Notes: generated by a model not told the origin, from the sequence alone. Positions 23,495 to 32,183 are shown, counted from the first letter of the stretch. The stretch is 51,692 nucleotides of DNA from Acidimicrobiales bacterium (GCA_017883075.1 JADGOI010000005.1:1-51692); one strand, 5' to 3'. Translations and numbers: made by a program.

Positions 23495-24969
23495 CGACAG
23501 GGGCCACCGCCACCGGTGAGCGAGCCGATCATCGTGTGCCCGAGTGGGACGCGCTGTTCATCGGCGGTCGCTGGGCCCCCCGGCCTTCGAGTCCGGCCAT
23601 CGAAGTGGTCTCACCCCACGACGCTCACATCGTCGGTCGGGCCCCGATGGCTACCCCCGATGACGTGGACCTGGCGGTGGCGAGCGCTCGCCATGCCTTC
23701 GACACCGGGCCCTGGCCGAATCTCGAACCCAGCGAGCGAGTGGCGCTTCTCCGGCGATTCGCGGATGTCTACGAAGCCCGACAAGAGGAAATGGCGCTCC
23801 TCATTACCGCGGAGACCGGCTCGCCGGTCACCTTCTCCAGGCTCGGTCAGGCGTGGGCCCCATGGTCGCTCCTCGATGTGACGCTCGGTCTCGCCTCCCT
23901 CATCGAGTGGGAGGAGGAGCGACCGGGTCTGTTCGGTCGCACGCTCGTCCGGCGCGAGCCGGTGGGGGTGGTGGCGGCGATTGCCCCATGGAACGTGCCC
24001 CAGATGACCATCATGTCGAAGCTGGCACCAGCGTTGGTCGCCGGGTGCACAGTGGTGGTCAAGCCCTCGCCCGAGACCCCGCTCGATGCGTTGCTCATGG
24101 CCGAGTGGATCGCCGAGGCCGGCCTGCCCGAAGGGGTGGTCAGCGTGCTGCCGGCAGGACGGGAGGTCGGGGAGTACCTGGTCTCCCACCCCGGGATCGA
24201 CAAGGTCGCCTTCACCGGTTCGACAGTCGCCGGCCGACGCATCGGTTCGATATGCGGAGAGCAGATCAAGCGGGTGGGTCTCGAGCTGGGTGGCAAATCG
24301 GCGGCGATCATTCTGGACGACGCGGATCTGGCCGGGGTCGCCACCGGGCTGCGTTTCGCCTCTTTTATGAACAGCGGGCAGGCGTGCGCCGCCCAGACCC
24401 GCGTGCTCTCCCCCCGACATCGCCACGACGAGGTGGCCGATGCCCTCGGTGAGGTGGCCCGGGGCCTGGTCGTGGGCAACCCGTTCGAAGAGGCGACCGA
24501 GATCGGTCCGATGGTCTCGCGACGCCACCAGGACCGGGTGTCGGGCTACATCGCGCTCGGGATCGAGGAGGGTGCCCGGGTGGTGGCCGGCGGTCCCGGC
24601 GAACCCGACGGCTTGGGTGGCGGCTGCTATGTGCGCCCGACCGTCTTTGCCTCCGTCGAGAATTCCATGAGGATCGCCAGTGAGGAGATTTTCGGCCCGG
24701 TGGTAGTGGTCATCCCGTACGACGGCGAGGAGGAGGCGGTGCGCATCGCCAACGAATCGGAGTATGGATTGGCCGGTTCGGTATGGACGGGCGACGAGTC
24801 CCACGGGCTCGAGGTGGCTCGCCGAATCCGGACCGGGACCATCGGCATCAACAAGTATGCGCCCGACCTTTCCAGCCCCTTCGGCGGATACAAGGCGAGT
24901 GGCATCGGTCGGGAGTACGGGAGAGAGGGGCTCGAGGAGTACTTCGAGCTGAAGTCCATTGCCCCCTGA
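23491..24969 (+). CDS. Aldehyde dehydrogenase
   Basis: This 492-residue ALDH starts at GTG overlapping the P450 stop by 4 nt. It carries APWNVPQMTIMSKL, FTGSTVAGRRIG, the general base Glu in GLELGGKSAAI, the nucleophile Cys299 in NSGQACAAQTR, EEIFGPVVVV and a C-terminal PFGGYKASGIGREYG. It is related to, but distinct from, the ALDH at 10375. The expected role is oxidation of the aldehyde produced by sequential P450 hydroxylation to an acid. Confidence 0.92.
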   Translation: MTTGATATGERADHRVPEWDALFIGGRWAPRPSSPAIEVVSPHDAHIVGRAPMATPDDVDLAVASARHAFDTGPWPNLEPSERVALLRRFADVYEARQEEMALLITAETGSPVTFSRLGQAWAPWSLLDVTLGLASLIEWEEERPGLFGRTLVRREPVGVVAAIAPWNVPQMTIMSKLAPALVAGCTVVVKPSPETPLDALLMAEWIAEAGLPEGVVSVLPAGREVGEYLVSHPGIDKVAFTGSTVAGRRIGSICGEQIKRVGLELGGKSAAIILDDADLAGVATGLRFASFMNSGQACAAQTRVLSPRHRHDEVADALGEVARGLVVGNPFEEATEIGPMVSRRHQDRVSGYIALGIEEGARVVAGGPGEPDGLGGGCYVRPTVFASVENSMRIASEEIFGPVVVVIPYDGEEEAVRIANESEYGLAGSVWTGDESHGLEVARRIRTGTIGINKYAPDLSSPFGGYKASGIGREYGREGLEEYFELKSIAP

Positions 24970-26602
24970 GGCAGGTACGACGGCTGCGGAAGTCGTGCTG
25001 GCACGGGCCAACGACACCAACACCGGTTTGGTGTTCGAGGGGGAGAGTTGGACCTGGGCCGATGTGGTGGCCGAGATGTCGGCTCGGGCCACCTGGCTTC
25101 GTGCGCTCACCGCCGGTCGCCCGCCCCACGTAGGGGTTCTGCTTGACAACGTCCCCGAGTACCTCTTCGCCCTGGGGGCGACAATCTTGTCGGGATCGGT
25201 CCTCGTCGGCCTGAACTCGACCCGGCGGGGCGATGAACTGGCCACCGACATCATGCACACCGACTGTGCGGTCATCCTCACCGATGCCGGGCACCGACCC
25301 CTGCTCGAGGGACTCGACCTCGGGTCGACCCGGATTGTCGAAGTTGACGACCCTTCTTCCATCACCGACGGCAAGCGACCCGAGGCGTTCGCCCCATCTC
25401 CTGACGACCTTGCCCTGCTGTTGTTCACCTCTGGCTCCACCGGGGCACCCAAGGCGGTGCGGGTCACTCAGGGGAGGATCGCCCGGTCGGCCCGCGGTTT
25501 CGGATTCTCGTCCGCCGACGTGATGTATTGCGCCATGCCGCTCTTCCATGGCAACGCGCTCTTCTCGAGCGTGTTTCCCGCCATGGGGTGCGGAGCCTCC
25601 ATCGTGCTCCGCCGCCGATTCTCAGCCTCGGAATGCATGCCGGACATCCGATCAACCTCGGCCACCTTCTTCGCCACCATCGGGCGTGCACTCTCGTTCG
25701 TCGTGGGCACGCCGCCCGACCCCCACGACCGCGATCATCATCTCCGTTTCGTTCTCGCCCCCGAGTCCTCCCTTTCCGACATGGCGGCGTTCGAACATCG
25801 ATTCGGTTGCAAGGTCTTCTCAGGATATGGCTCCAGTGAGAACGCAGTGATATTCGTGCCCAAGCCCGGGCTCCCTCCCGACGCTCTCGGGGTTCCCTTG
25901 GAGGGTCTCGATGTGGCCATCGTGAATCCGGAAACGGGGGAGGAGTGTGAAGCCGCTCGATTCGACGGTTCCGGCAAGTTGCTGAATGCCGGTGACGCCA
26001 CCGGGGAGATTGTGGGCCGGAACGCCCTCGCGCGCTTCGAGGGGTATTACAACAACCCCGAGGCGACCCGAGAACGGTCGCGCCACGGCTGGTACTGGTC
26101 AGGTGACCTCGGCTATCGCGACGAGCAGGGGGTCTTCTTCTTCGCCGGGAGGACCATCGATTGGCTGCGGGTGGACGGCGAGAACTTCGCCTCGGCCCCT
26201 CTCGAACGCATTCTGGCCCGGTTCGAGGGGGTGACCGGTGTGGCTGCATTCGGCGTCCCCGATGAGCGGACCGCCGATGATCAGGTCATGGCCGTCGTCG
26301 AACTCGATGACCCGACCAGGTTCGATCCATCGGCGTTCGACGAGTTCCTCGCCGCCCAGCCCGACCTTGGAACCAAGTGGGCACCCCGCTACGTCCGGGT
26401 GGTCGGCGAACTACCGGTGGGCGCCACCAACAAGGTGAACAAGCGAGCGTTGAGAGAGCGGGGCTGGCGAGTTGACGACCCCGTCTACTGGAGGCCTGAT
26501 CGGCGCGCATCCCTCCGGTTGATGTCCCCCGGTGACGTGGCCGGACTCGAGGCTTCATTCGGTCTCCACCGCCAGGTCAACCATCAGGGAGCGGATGCAT
26601 GA
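24959..26602 (+). CDS. Acyl-CoA ligase (FadD17-like AMP-binding enzyme)
   Basis: The TTG at 24959 overlaps the ALDH end by 11 nt and gives 547 residues. The ATP-binding loop is FTSGSTGAPKAVRVTQ, the A5 motif is SGYGSSENAV, and the hinge region reads WYWSGDLGYRDEQGVFFFAGRTIDWLRVDGENF. The catalytic-lysine region is GATNKVNKRAL, with Asn where most relatives have Gly before Lys. The WRP/RRASLRLM tail is seen in actinobacterial FadD17/FadD4-type ligases. As the last gene of the operon it would activate the acid made by the P450 and ALDH. A later start near 24992 cannot be excluded. Confidence 0.88.
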   Translation: MPPEAGTTAAEVVLARANDTNTGLVFEGESWTWADVVAEMSARATWLRALTAGRPPHVGVLLDNVPEYLFALGATILSGSVLVGLNSTRRGDELATDIMHTDCAVILTDAGHRPLLEGLDLGSTRIVEVDDPSSITDGKRPEAFAPSPDDLALLLFTSGSTGAPKAVRVTQGRIARSARGFGFSSADVMYCAMPLFHGNALFSSVFPAMGCGASIVLRRRFSASECMPDIRSTSATFFATIGRALSFVVGTPPDPHDRDHHLRFVLAPESSLSDMAAFEHRFGCKVFSGYGSSENAVIFVPKPGLPPDALGVPLEGLDVAIVNPETGEECEAARFDGSGKLLNAGDATGEIVGRNALARFEGYYNNPEATRERSRHGWYWSGDLGYRDEQGVFFFAGRTIDWLRVDGENFASAPLERILARFEGVTGVAAFGVPDERTADDQVMAVVELDDPTRFDPSAFDEFLAAQPDLGTKWAPRYVRVVGELPVGATNKVNKRALRERGWRVDDPVYWRPDRRASLRLMSPGDVAGLEASFGLHRQVNHQGADA

Positions 26603-26759
26603 GATGAGATGTGATGAGTGGGAACTGACCTGATCGGTGGCTGGGCCCGACCCGTGGTGCACTGGGAGATCGTGGCCCGTGACCCGGATCCAGGCCCCGC
26701 TGGCCACCTGCGCCAGGTCGTGAGGGCAGGGTGCGGCTGCTGAAAGGCCACAATGGTGC

Positions 26760-27812
26760 ATGCCCATAAGCATGAGGTACGGCAAGGATGCCGGGGGTCG
26801 CCAGATCCGGACGGCCAAGAGGCTGCGTTCGGGGCTGATCGGGCTGCTGGTGGTGGTGGTTGCGGGCACCGTGGGCTTTGTACTGTTCGGGTACGGGGTC
26901 ATCGACGCGATCTTCCAGACAATCATCACCGTCACCACCGTGGGGTTCGGTGAGGTCCACCCCTTCGGGACGGGCCAGGAGTTGTTCACCATCATCCTGA
27001 TTGTCACCGGCGTCGGCACGGCTGCGTACACGTTCAGCGTGATGATCGAGACACTCGTCGAGGGTTACCTCGGCGACGAATTCGGGAGGCGGAGAATGGA
27101 ACGTCAGATCAAGGAGATGAGGAATCATGTGGTCCTCTGTGGCTGGGGTCGGGTGGGACAGGCGATCGCCCGTTACCTTCTGACCTCGAACGATGACGTG
27201 GTGGTGGTCGATGCCTCCGCGGAACGGATTGCCACTGTGGGCGGGCCGGCCGTATTTGGCGATGCCACCGATGAGGATGTCCTGCGCGCTGCCGGGATCG
27301 ATCGGGCCCGGGTGCTCATCACCGCTCTCAACGGTGATGCCGACAACCTCTATGTGACCTTGACGGGCCGGTCGATGCGTCCTGACCTGTTCATCGTCTC
27401 GCGTATCGCTTCGGAATCCGCAGCTGCCAAGCTGATCCAGGCGGGTGCCGACAGGGTCGTGAACCCGCAAGACCTCGGCGGTGCTCGCATGGCGGCGCTC
27501 GCCGTGCAACCTCATGTTGCGGAATTCCTCGATGTCGTCATGCACGATGGCAGTCTCGAGTTCCGCCTCGAGCAGGTGGAGGTGCCTGCCCATTCATCGC
27601 TGGTCGGCCAGACGTTGCGCAGTGCACGGGTCCACGCCCAGACCGGTGCTCTGGTCCTCGCGCTCCGGCATCCCGGTGAGGCGTTTCGCACCAACCCGCC
27701 GCCCGAAGCTGAGGTCGAAGGGGGAGATGTCCTGGTGGTGATCGGAAACGTGCAACAGATCGAGTCCCTTCGCTCTCTGGCCGCGATAGAGGAACACCCG
27801 GGTGAAGACTGA
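26760..27812 (+). CDS. Two-TM potassium channel with RCK (TrkA) domains
   Basis: This 350-residue protein has a first helix at about 23-45, a pore loop with the selectivity filter TVTTVGFGE (K+ type), a second helix at about 78-98, then NHVVLCGWGRVGQAIARYL, the nucleotide-binding RCK_N motif, and an RCK_C domain from about 245 (VEVPAHSSLVGQTLRSARV). This is the MthK/Kch-like layout: a tetrameric membrane channel gated by ligands bound to cytoplasmic RCK rings. ATG 26760 is used; ATG 26772 is possible. It is unlinked in function to the upstream ligase, with a 157-bp gap, and convergent with the isochorismatase gene. Confidence 0.92.
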   Translation: MPISMRYGKDAGGRQIRTAKRLRSGLIGLLVVVVAGTVGFVLFGYGVIDAIFQTIITVTTVGFGEVHPFGTGQELFTIILIVTGVGTAAYTFSVMIETLVEGYLGDEFGRRRMERQIKEMRNHVVLCGWGRVGQAIARYLLTSNDDVVVVDASAERIATVGGPAVFGDATDEDVLRAAGIDRARVLITALNGDADNLYVTLTGRSMRPDLFIVSRIASESAAAKLIQAGADRVVNPQDLGGARMAALAVQPHVAEFLDVVMHDGSLEFRLEQVEVPAHSSLVGQTLRSARVHAQTGALVLALRHPGEAFRTNPPPEAEVEGGDVLVVIGNVQQIESLRSLAAIEEHPGED

Positions 27813-27814
27813 CT

Positions 27815-28372
27815 TCAGCGCAGCCGGGCCGTCCACTCCCCGATGGTGGTGACGTCGGCCTGCCTCGGAAACACCTTCTCGGTGAGCACCCGGTGGACTT
27901 CCTCGTCGCCGTCCCGGCAACCGTCGGCCAGCACCACCAGCCGGTAGTCGAGATCTGCTGCCTGGCGGAGGGTGGAGAGCACCACTCCGCTGGTAGCGAT
28001 CCCGGCCAGCACCAGAGTGTCCACGTCTGCGGCACGGAGCACAACCTCGAGGTCGCTACCGGTGAAGGCGCTGACTCGCCGTTTGACGACCACGATATCG
28101 CTGTCCTGCGGTTCGAGGCCGGGGTGGAGGTCGCTGGCCGGGTCGGTGTCGACGAACCCGCCGCCGGCGGTGAGCGCGGAGAAGGTCCTGTTCCGTGCGG
28201 ACACCTCGGGATGACCTCGACGGAACCCGACCTTCACCCATATCACCGGTAGCCCCGCGGTCCGGGCTGCGTCGGCGGCGGCGGTGATCCGCGGCACGAA
28301 GCCGGTATCGGTGACGTAGCGGTCGACGATGCCGGCTTGCAGGTCCATCAACAACAGGGCAGGGGTGGTCAT
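27815..28372 (-). CDS. Isochorismatase-fold hydrolase lacking the nucleophilic Cys
   Basis: This 185-residue protein starts at ATG with GAGGAG upstream. The conserved Asp is in LLLMDLQAGIV, and the Lys is in VVVKRRVSAF. The segment that carries the catalytic Cys in nicotinamidase-like members (normally near ATS-x-C) reads GIATSGVVLSTLRQA, with Val in that place. Cys-less members include true isochorismatases such as PhzD and EntB, which use Asp and Lys. Whether this one is an enzyme on a vinyl ether, an amide or something else is open. The stop lies 2 bp from the channel gene stop. Confidence 0.85.
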   Translation of the reverse strand: MTTPALLLMDLQAGIVDRYVTDTGFVPRITAAADAARTAGLPVIWVKVGFRRGHPEVSARNRTFSALTAGGGFVDTDPASDLHPGLEPQDSDIVVVKRRVSAFTGSDLEVVLRAADVDTLVLAGIATSGVVLSTLRQAADLDYRLVVLADGCRDGDEEVHRVLTEKVFPRQADVTTIGEWTARLR

Positions 28373-28437
28373 GGAGAACTCCTCATGGTCGTCACCCGAG
28401 CAATGTGTCCTGTTCAGGGATATCGTGGCCGCACACT

Positions 28438-28484
28438 ACGCGTAGCCCGTTAGTGACGGGGCTCGCCAGCTTACGAGCGCGTAT
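28438..28484. other. Nested inverted repeats in a divergent intergenic region
   Basis: Outer arms TACGCG (28438-28443) and CGCGTA (28479-28484) enclose AGCCCGT (28445-28451) and ACGGGGCT (28457-28464), which pair with one bulged base around a 5-nt loop. The element lies about 60 bp before the secreted-protein gene and also faces the isochorismatase gene. It could be a structured leader or binding site. Confidence 0.35.
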
Positions 28485-28546
28485 TCGGCTATCGCTGGTT
28501 TGGACATCCGGGGCTGTGGGTTGCGCCCGATCACCGGAGGCTCACC

Positions 28547-29149
28547 ATGTCCACTGTCCAACGCTGGCAGACTCCTGCCTGCCTCAGCTTGGTTCTCATA
28601 GCTGCAATCCTGTTTGTCTTCTCGCTCGGTCTTCGCATCGACGCACGGTCGGTGGCGGTAGCGCAGAGTCCCGTGGCGGCAGAGACCCCCGCCCCGACGG
28701 TGTGCCCGGCGACTCCGGCCGCCGCTACGGTGGCGGCTCCAAGCGTGCTCCCGGCTCCGATCGGCATCAACCAGAACGTATCCGGCTCGAGCAACCTGTC
28801 CGTCGCCGGGAGGGGAAACCAGACCCAGGGGAATGACGGTGGCTTCGGCGACGTCGGCATGCAGTTCCAGAACGTCAACGTGCTGGCACCGATCAACATC
28901 GTCCACATCTCCAATGAAGGCAACGGCAACACCAACAGTGTGAACTTCGGTTCCGCTGGCCCCGTCACCACCACGACGCCGGCCACCGTTGACCCTGCGA
29001 CCCCGACGCCGGCCACCGTTGACCCTGCGACCACGACGACGACGACTCCCGATGCCACCACGACGCCGACCACCATTGCCACCCGGCCATGGACGCCGCC
29101 GACACCCACGACCACCACAACGACGGCTCCGGCATCCACCACACCGTGA
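28547..29149 (+). CDS. Secreted Asn/Gly-rich and Thr/Pro-rich protein
   Basis: This 200-residue protein has a signal-peptide-like N-terminus (hydrophobic about 12-30, possible cleavage after SVAVA). The middle part (about 72-130) is rich in Asn, Gly, Ser and Val (NQNVSGSSNLSVAGRGNQTQ, then FQNVNVLAPINIVHISN), and the last 60 residues are a low-complexity Thr/Pro/Ala tail containing TPATVDPAT twice. Thr/Pro tails are often glycosylated or span the cell wall in actinobacteria. The Asn-rich centre recalls aggregating surface proteins, but there is no clear family match. It precedes the polysaccharide locus by about 0.8 kb. Function unknown. Confidence 0.6.
   Translation: MSTVQRWQTPACLSLVLIAAILFVFSLGLRIDARSVAVAQSPVAAETPAPTVCPATPAAATVAAPSVLPAPIGINQNVSGSSNLSVAGRGNQTQGNDGGFGDVGMQFQNVNVLAPINIVHISNEGNGNTNSVNFGSAGPVTTTTPATVDPATPTPATVDPATTTTTTPDATTTPTTIATRPWTPPTPTTTTTTAPASTTP
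28974..29033 (+). repeat. Two tandem copies of a 30-bp unit
   Basis: The 30-bp unit at 28974-29003 is repeated at 29004-29033 with 29 identical bases. It encodes TPATVDPATP-like steps in the Thr/Pro tail of the secreted protein and may vary in copy number by slippage. Confidence 0.8.
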
Positions 29150-29210
29150 ACGCTGACCGCTGAGGCTCGTCGGGGCCTGGATGCAGGCCGTCGATGAACT
29201 CAGAACGGAG

Positions 29211-29243
29211 TGGCCCCCGCCGATCAGCGGTCGGCGGGGGCCA
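29211..29243. terminator. Bidirectional hairpin terminator
   Basis: Perfect 13-bp arms (TGGCCCCCGCCGA and its complement) enclose a 7-nt loop. It follows the secreted-protein gene and contains the stop codon of the convergent GNAT gene, so it can serve both. There is no T-tract, as is common in high-GC bacteria. Confidence 0.65.
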
Positions 29244-29682
29244 GGTCTCGTTCGAAAGCAACTGCATCTTGGTAGGGGCCGAAGGGCGGGATCGTCCGGT
29301 AGCCGAGGTGTCCATACATGGCGATCGCCTCAGGCTGTGAAGGACCGGTCTCCAGCCGCACCCGGGTGTAGCCGAGCTGTCGGCCAACATCTTCCAACGC
29401 GGTCAGGACGGTACTGGCAAGTCCACGTCGGCGATACTCAGGTGAGGTCCACATCCGCTTGACCTCACAGGTTTCATTCTCCAAGCGGCGGATACCACCA
29501 CCGGCCACGGTCTGATCGTCATCGAGGAGGACGACGAACGCACCGGTGGGGGGATCGAACTCGTCGGGATGGGCCAGGGCCATCTCACCGTCCGCTCCGT
29601 ACCGGTGCTCATACTCCGCGGTCAGGCCGGCGAGCAGCGGGGCGATGATCGGGTCGGACAACCGAACCTGGCGGAGTTCCAT
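29224..29682 (-). CDS. GNAT family N-acetyltransferase
   Basis: The ATG at 29682 gives 152 residues. The acetyl-CoA binding loop is present as MWTSPEYRRRGLASTVLTALE (about 83-103), followed by LGYTRVRLETGPSQPEAIAMYGHLGYRTI, the conserved GNAT beta4-alpha4 end. The frame runs upstream through the tRNA gene, but that extension (MAELADAPG) is simply the tRNA read as protein. The substrate cannot be predicted. The gene shares its 3' hairpin with the convergent secreted-protein gene. Confidence 0.85.
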   Translation of the reverse strand: MELRQVRLSDPIIAPLLAGLTAEYEHRYGADGEMALAHPDEFDPPTGAFVVLLDDDQTVAGGGIRRLENETCEVKRMWTSPEYRRRGLASTVLTALEDVGRQLGYTRVRLETGPSQPEAIAMYGHLGYRTIPPFGPYQDAVAFERDLAPADR

Positions 29683-29768
29683 CGACCAATTATCGCGGCC
29701 CGGGCGTCCAGCGCGGCCAAGACCTGGTCGGGGTGGCTCTGGTCCGGTCAAATGTGGATTCACATCGG

Positions 29769-29850
29769 TGCGGGCGAGAGGACTCGAACCTCCACCCCCG
29801 AAGGGACCGGGACCTAAACCCGGCGCGTCTGCCAATTCCGCCACACCCGC
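29769..29850 (-). tRNA. tRNA-Leu (anticodon TAG)
   Basis: The reverse strand folds as a class II tRNA. GCGGGTG pairs with CGCCCGC in the acceptor stem (one G-T pair), with discriminator A. The anticodon stem CCGGG/CCCGG holds the loop TTTAGGT with anticodon TAG, followed by a long variable arm and GGTTCGAGTCC in the T arm. The 3' CCA is not encoded. It reads CUA codons and by wobble other CUN codons. A TAGATT box lies about 15 bp upstream. Confidence 0.95.
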
Positions 29851-29912
29851 AAGGCCGACAATCTACCAAGCCGGGGTTTCTCCGGTTCTCGAGAATGCTT
29901 TGCCCCGCTGGC

Positions 29913-29918
29913 TATAGT
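29913..29918 (+). promoter_or_regulatory. -10 box at the head of the polysaccharide operon
   Basis: TATAGT is followed by 7 nt and the ATG at 29926. It is the best -10 match in the region and would give a leaderless transcript for the long operon that follows. No -35 consensus is visible. Confidence 0.55.
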
Positions 29919-29925
29919 CGTCGGA

Positions 29926-31086
29926 ATGCCCGCATCGACCCCGTCCGAGCCCACGGCGGCCTCCTCGGCAACAGAGCCCACGTCGTCGGCGACTCCGGAG
30001 GAACCCCTCTCGAAGAAGCCGGACGAACTCGACGCCGCCGGGCGCGCAGAGTACCTGGCTGAGGTGATGGCCGAGATCGACGCCGAGGTCAGACACCGGC
30101 GGGCGTCGGGTGATCTGCCCGCCGGACTCGAACGGGAACTCGATGAGCTCTTTCTCGAGTTCTCACCCGTCGGCCTGCAGGGCAAAGCCCGGTTGCGCGA
30201 GAACTTGGCGCTGGTGGATGGGGCCGCCTACGTCGATATTGCCGTGCCGGTCGAATCCGAGAAGAAGATAGGTGTCTACATCAAGCGACTGATCCGCAAG
30301 TCGCTGAACTGGTATCTCGGTTTCATAGTCCATCAAATCGTGAAGTTCTCGTGGGCGGTTTCCCGGATGTTCCATCTCGTCGTGGACCACATCGAGGACC
30401 TCGAGGCGACCGTAGAGTCCCTGCGCATTCCCGAGCTTCCCGCCACCGCCGTCCCCGTTACCGACCCTGGGACCACCTGGTGGGCGGACCAGGCCCAGGC
30501 GGCGGTGTCGGGGGTCCCGGGCCGGGTTCTCCACGCCGAGTGCGGGAACGGGTCGTTGGTGGCCCGCCTCATCGCCGATGGAGTGGACGCCTACGGGGTG
30601 GACCCGTCGGAGACGACCATCGAACCGGCCATCGAGCGGGGCTTGGACGTGCGGGCCGAGGCGGCCCTTGATCATCTCGAGGTGGTGGCCGAGGAAGCGC
30701 TGGCCGGGATCGTGTTGAGCGGATCGGTCCAGTGGCTTCACCCCAATGAGCGTGATCGCCTCGTCGCTCTGGCTTCGTCCCGGTTGGCAGTCGACGGCGT
30801 CCTGGTGCTTCATTCCGCCACCCCGGAGGCGTGGCGGCGGAGCACGTCACCGCTGGTGGCGGACTTGGCTCCCGGGCACCCGCTTCACGCCGACACCTGG
30901 ACCCACGTGCTGGCGGCCTACGGGCTGTCCCGAACCGCACTTCACACCGGGGGCGAAGTTCGACGACTCGATCGTGTGGCGACCTCGAGCACCGATGCCA
31001 CCACTATCAACGCAGCTATCGATACAGTCAACGACCTGTTGTTGGGGCCGGGCGAGTACCTGCTGGTTGCCGTACGGGATCGGTGA
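29926..31086 (+). CDS. Methyltransferase of a polysaccharide cluster
   Basis: This 386-residue protein opens with a Ser/Thr/Pro-rich segment, then an amphipathic helical region (about 95-165, KKIGVYIKRLIRKSLNWYLGF) that may touch the membrane. From about 200 there is a class I SAM fold: GRVLHAECGNGSLVARLIADG, AYGVDPS, GIVLSGSVQWL and LAVDGVLVLHSATP. The layout matches methyltransferases found in actinobacterial O-antigen-like loci, where they modify sugars or terminate chains. Its last codon overlaps the next GT start (GTGA). A related but eroded copy lies at 33432. Confidence 0.75.
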   Translation: MPASTPSEPTAASSATEPTSSATPEEPLSKKPDELDAAGRAEYLAEVMAEIDAEVRHRRASGDLPAGLERELDELFLEFSPVGLQGKARLRENLALVDGAAYVDIAVPVESEKKIGVYIKRLIRKSLNWYLGFIVHQIVKFSWAVSRMFHLVVDHIEDLEATVESLRIPELPATAVPVTDPGTTWWADQAQAAVSGVPGRVLHAECGNGSLVARLIADGVDAYGVDPSETTIEPAIERGLDVRAEAALDHLEVVAEEALAGIVLSGSVQWLHPNERDRLVALASSRLAVDGVLVLHSATPEAWRRSTSPLVADLAPGHPLHADTWTHVLAAYGLSRTALHTGGEVRRLDRVATSSTDATTINAAIDTVNDLLLGPGEYLLVAVRDR

Positions 31087-32183
31087 CCACCGTTCACCAG
31101 TTCGTCCCGGCGCTCCTCCCTCGGGACGCCACCGGCGACCATACCCTCGCCTTGCGCGACACCTTCCGAAATGCAGGATGGACCTCGAACATCTATGTGG
31201 AGGCCGCCCACGATGAGCTCCTGACCGAGGCCACGTACTTCGAGGAGTACCCCGATCATGCGCAACCCGGCGACGTTCTCCTCTATCAATTGAGTACAGC
31301 ATCGCCGGTGGCCGACTTTCTGTTGGGCCGGCCCGAGACCCTGGTGCTCGATTATCACAACATCACTCCGGCCAGCTTCTATGAAGGTTGGGAAGAGAAC
31401 ACCGCGGAAAAGGTGGCATTGGCCCGGCGCCAGATGGCCGAGTTGGCACCGCGGGCGACGTTGGGCATCGCGGACTCAGCCTTCAATGCGGCCGAGCTCC
31501 GGGCCTTCGGGTGTCTCGAGACCGAGGTCGTGCCCATCCTCACCGACATTGACGCCTGGGCGAGCCGGCAACTCGTCGATGCTGCCGAGGCGGCACGATT
31601 GAAGGAGTCCCACGGCACCGGCGCCCGGCTGCTCTTTGTCGGTCGCCTGTCGCCCAACAAGAATCAGCACCTGTTGGTGGAGATGCTCTGGCTCTATCGG
31701 CGGTGGTACGACCCCGAGGCGCGCTTGGCACTGGTGGGGCCGGCCATCACCGGCACCTACGCCCGGGCGGTGATGGAGTATGCCGAGGAGTTGGGACTGG
31801 CAGGGGCGGTCGACCACGGAGAGAACCTGACACCTCCCCAACTTGCCGCCTGGTACTCGGATGCCGACGTGTTCGTCTGCCTGTCTGACCACGAGGGGTT
31901 CTGCATCCCCCTCCTCGAGGCCATGCACTTCGATCTGCCCATCGTGGCTTTCGCAGCCGGCGCGGTGCCCGAGACCCTGGGCCGGGCCGGGATCCTGATC
32001 GACTCGAAGCGTCCCAGCCTGGCGGCGGCGGCCGTCGATCGGGTGCGTGGTGATGCGTCGTTGGCCGAGCACCTGGCCGAGCAGGGGCACCAGCGTCTTG
32101 ATACGTTCGCGGTGACTGCCACCCGGGCCCGGTTCATCGAAGTGGTGGGCGGGCTCGAGGCCGACCGGGCGGTCAGCGCGTGA
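31083..32183 (+). CDS. Glycosyltransferase family 4, type A of this locus
   Basis: This 366-residue GT-B enzyme starts at a GTG overlapping the methyltransferase stop. It begins VHQFVPALLPRDATGDHT, has LLFVGRLSPNKNQHLLVEML at the start of the nucleotide-sugar domain, and the retaining-GT EX7E signature DHEGFCIPLLEAM. It would transfer a sugar from an NDP donor in the cytosol. Close relatives by sequence lie at 34415 and 38547, so this is one of three copies of the same GT type in the locus. Confidence 0.9.
   Translation: MTTVHQFVPALLPRDATGDHTLALRDTFRNAGWTSNIYVEAAHDELLTEATYFEEYPDHAQPGDVLLYQLSTASPVADFLLGRPETLVLDYHNITPASFYEGWEENTAEKVALARRQMAELAPRATLGIADSAFNAAELRAFGCLETEVVPILTDIDAWASRQLVDAAEAARLKESHGTGARLLFVGRLSPNKNQHLLVEMLWLYRRWYDPEARLALVGPAITGTYARAVMEYAEELGLAGAVDHGENLTPPQLAAWYSDADVFVCLSDHEGFCIPLLEAMHFDLPIVAFAAGAVPETLGRAGILIDSKRPSLAAAAVDRVRGDASLAEHLAEQGHQRLDTFAVTATRARFIEVVGGLEADRAVSA

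Noticed and set aside
29683-29844. N-terminal extension of the GNAT protein starting MAELADAPG
   Set aside because: This is the translated sequence of the tRNA-Leu gene and a known source of false starts.
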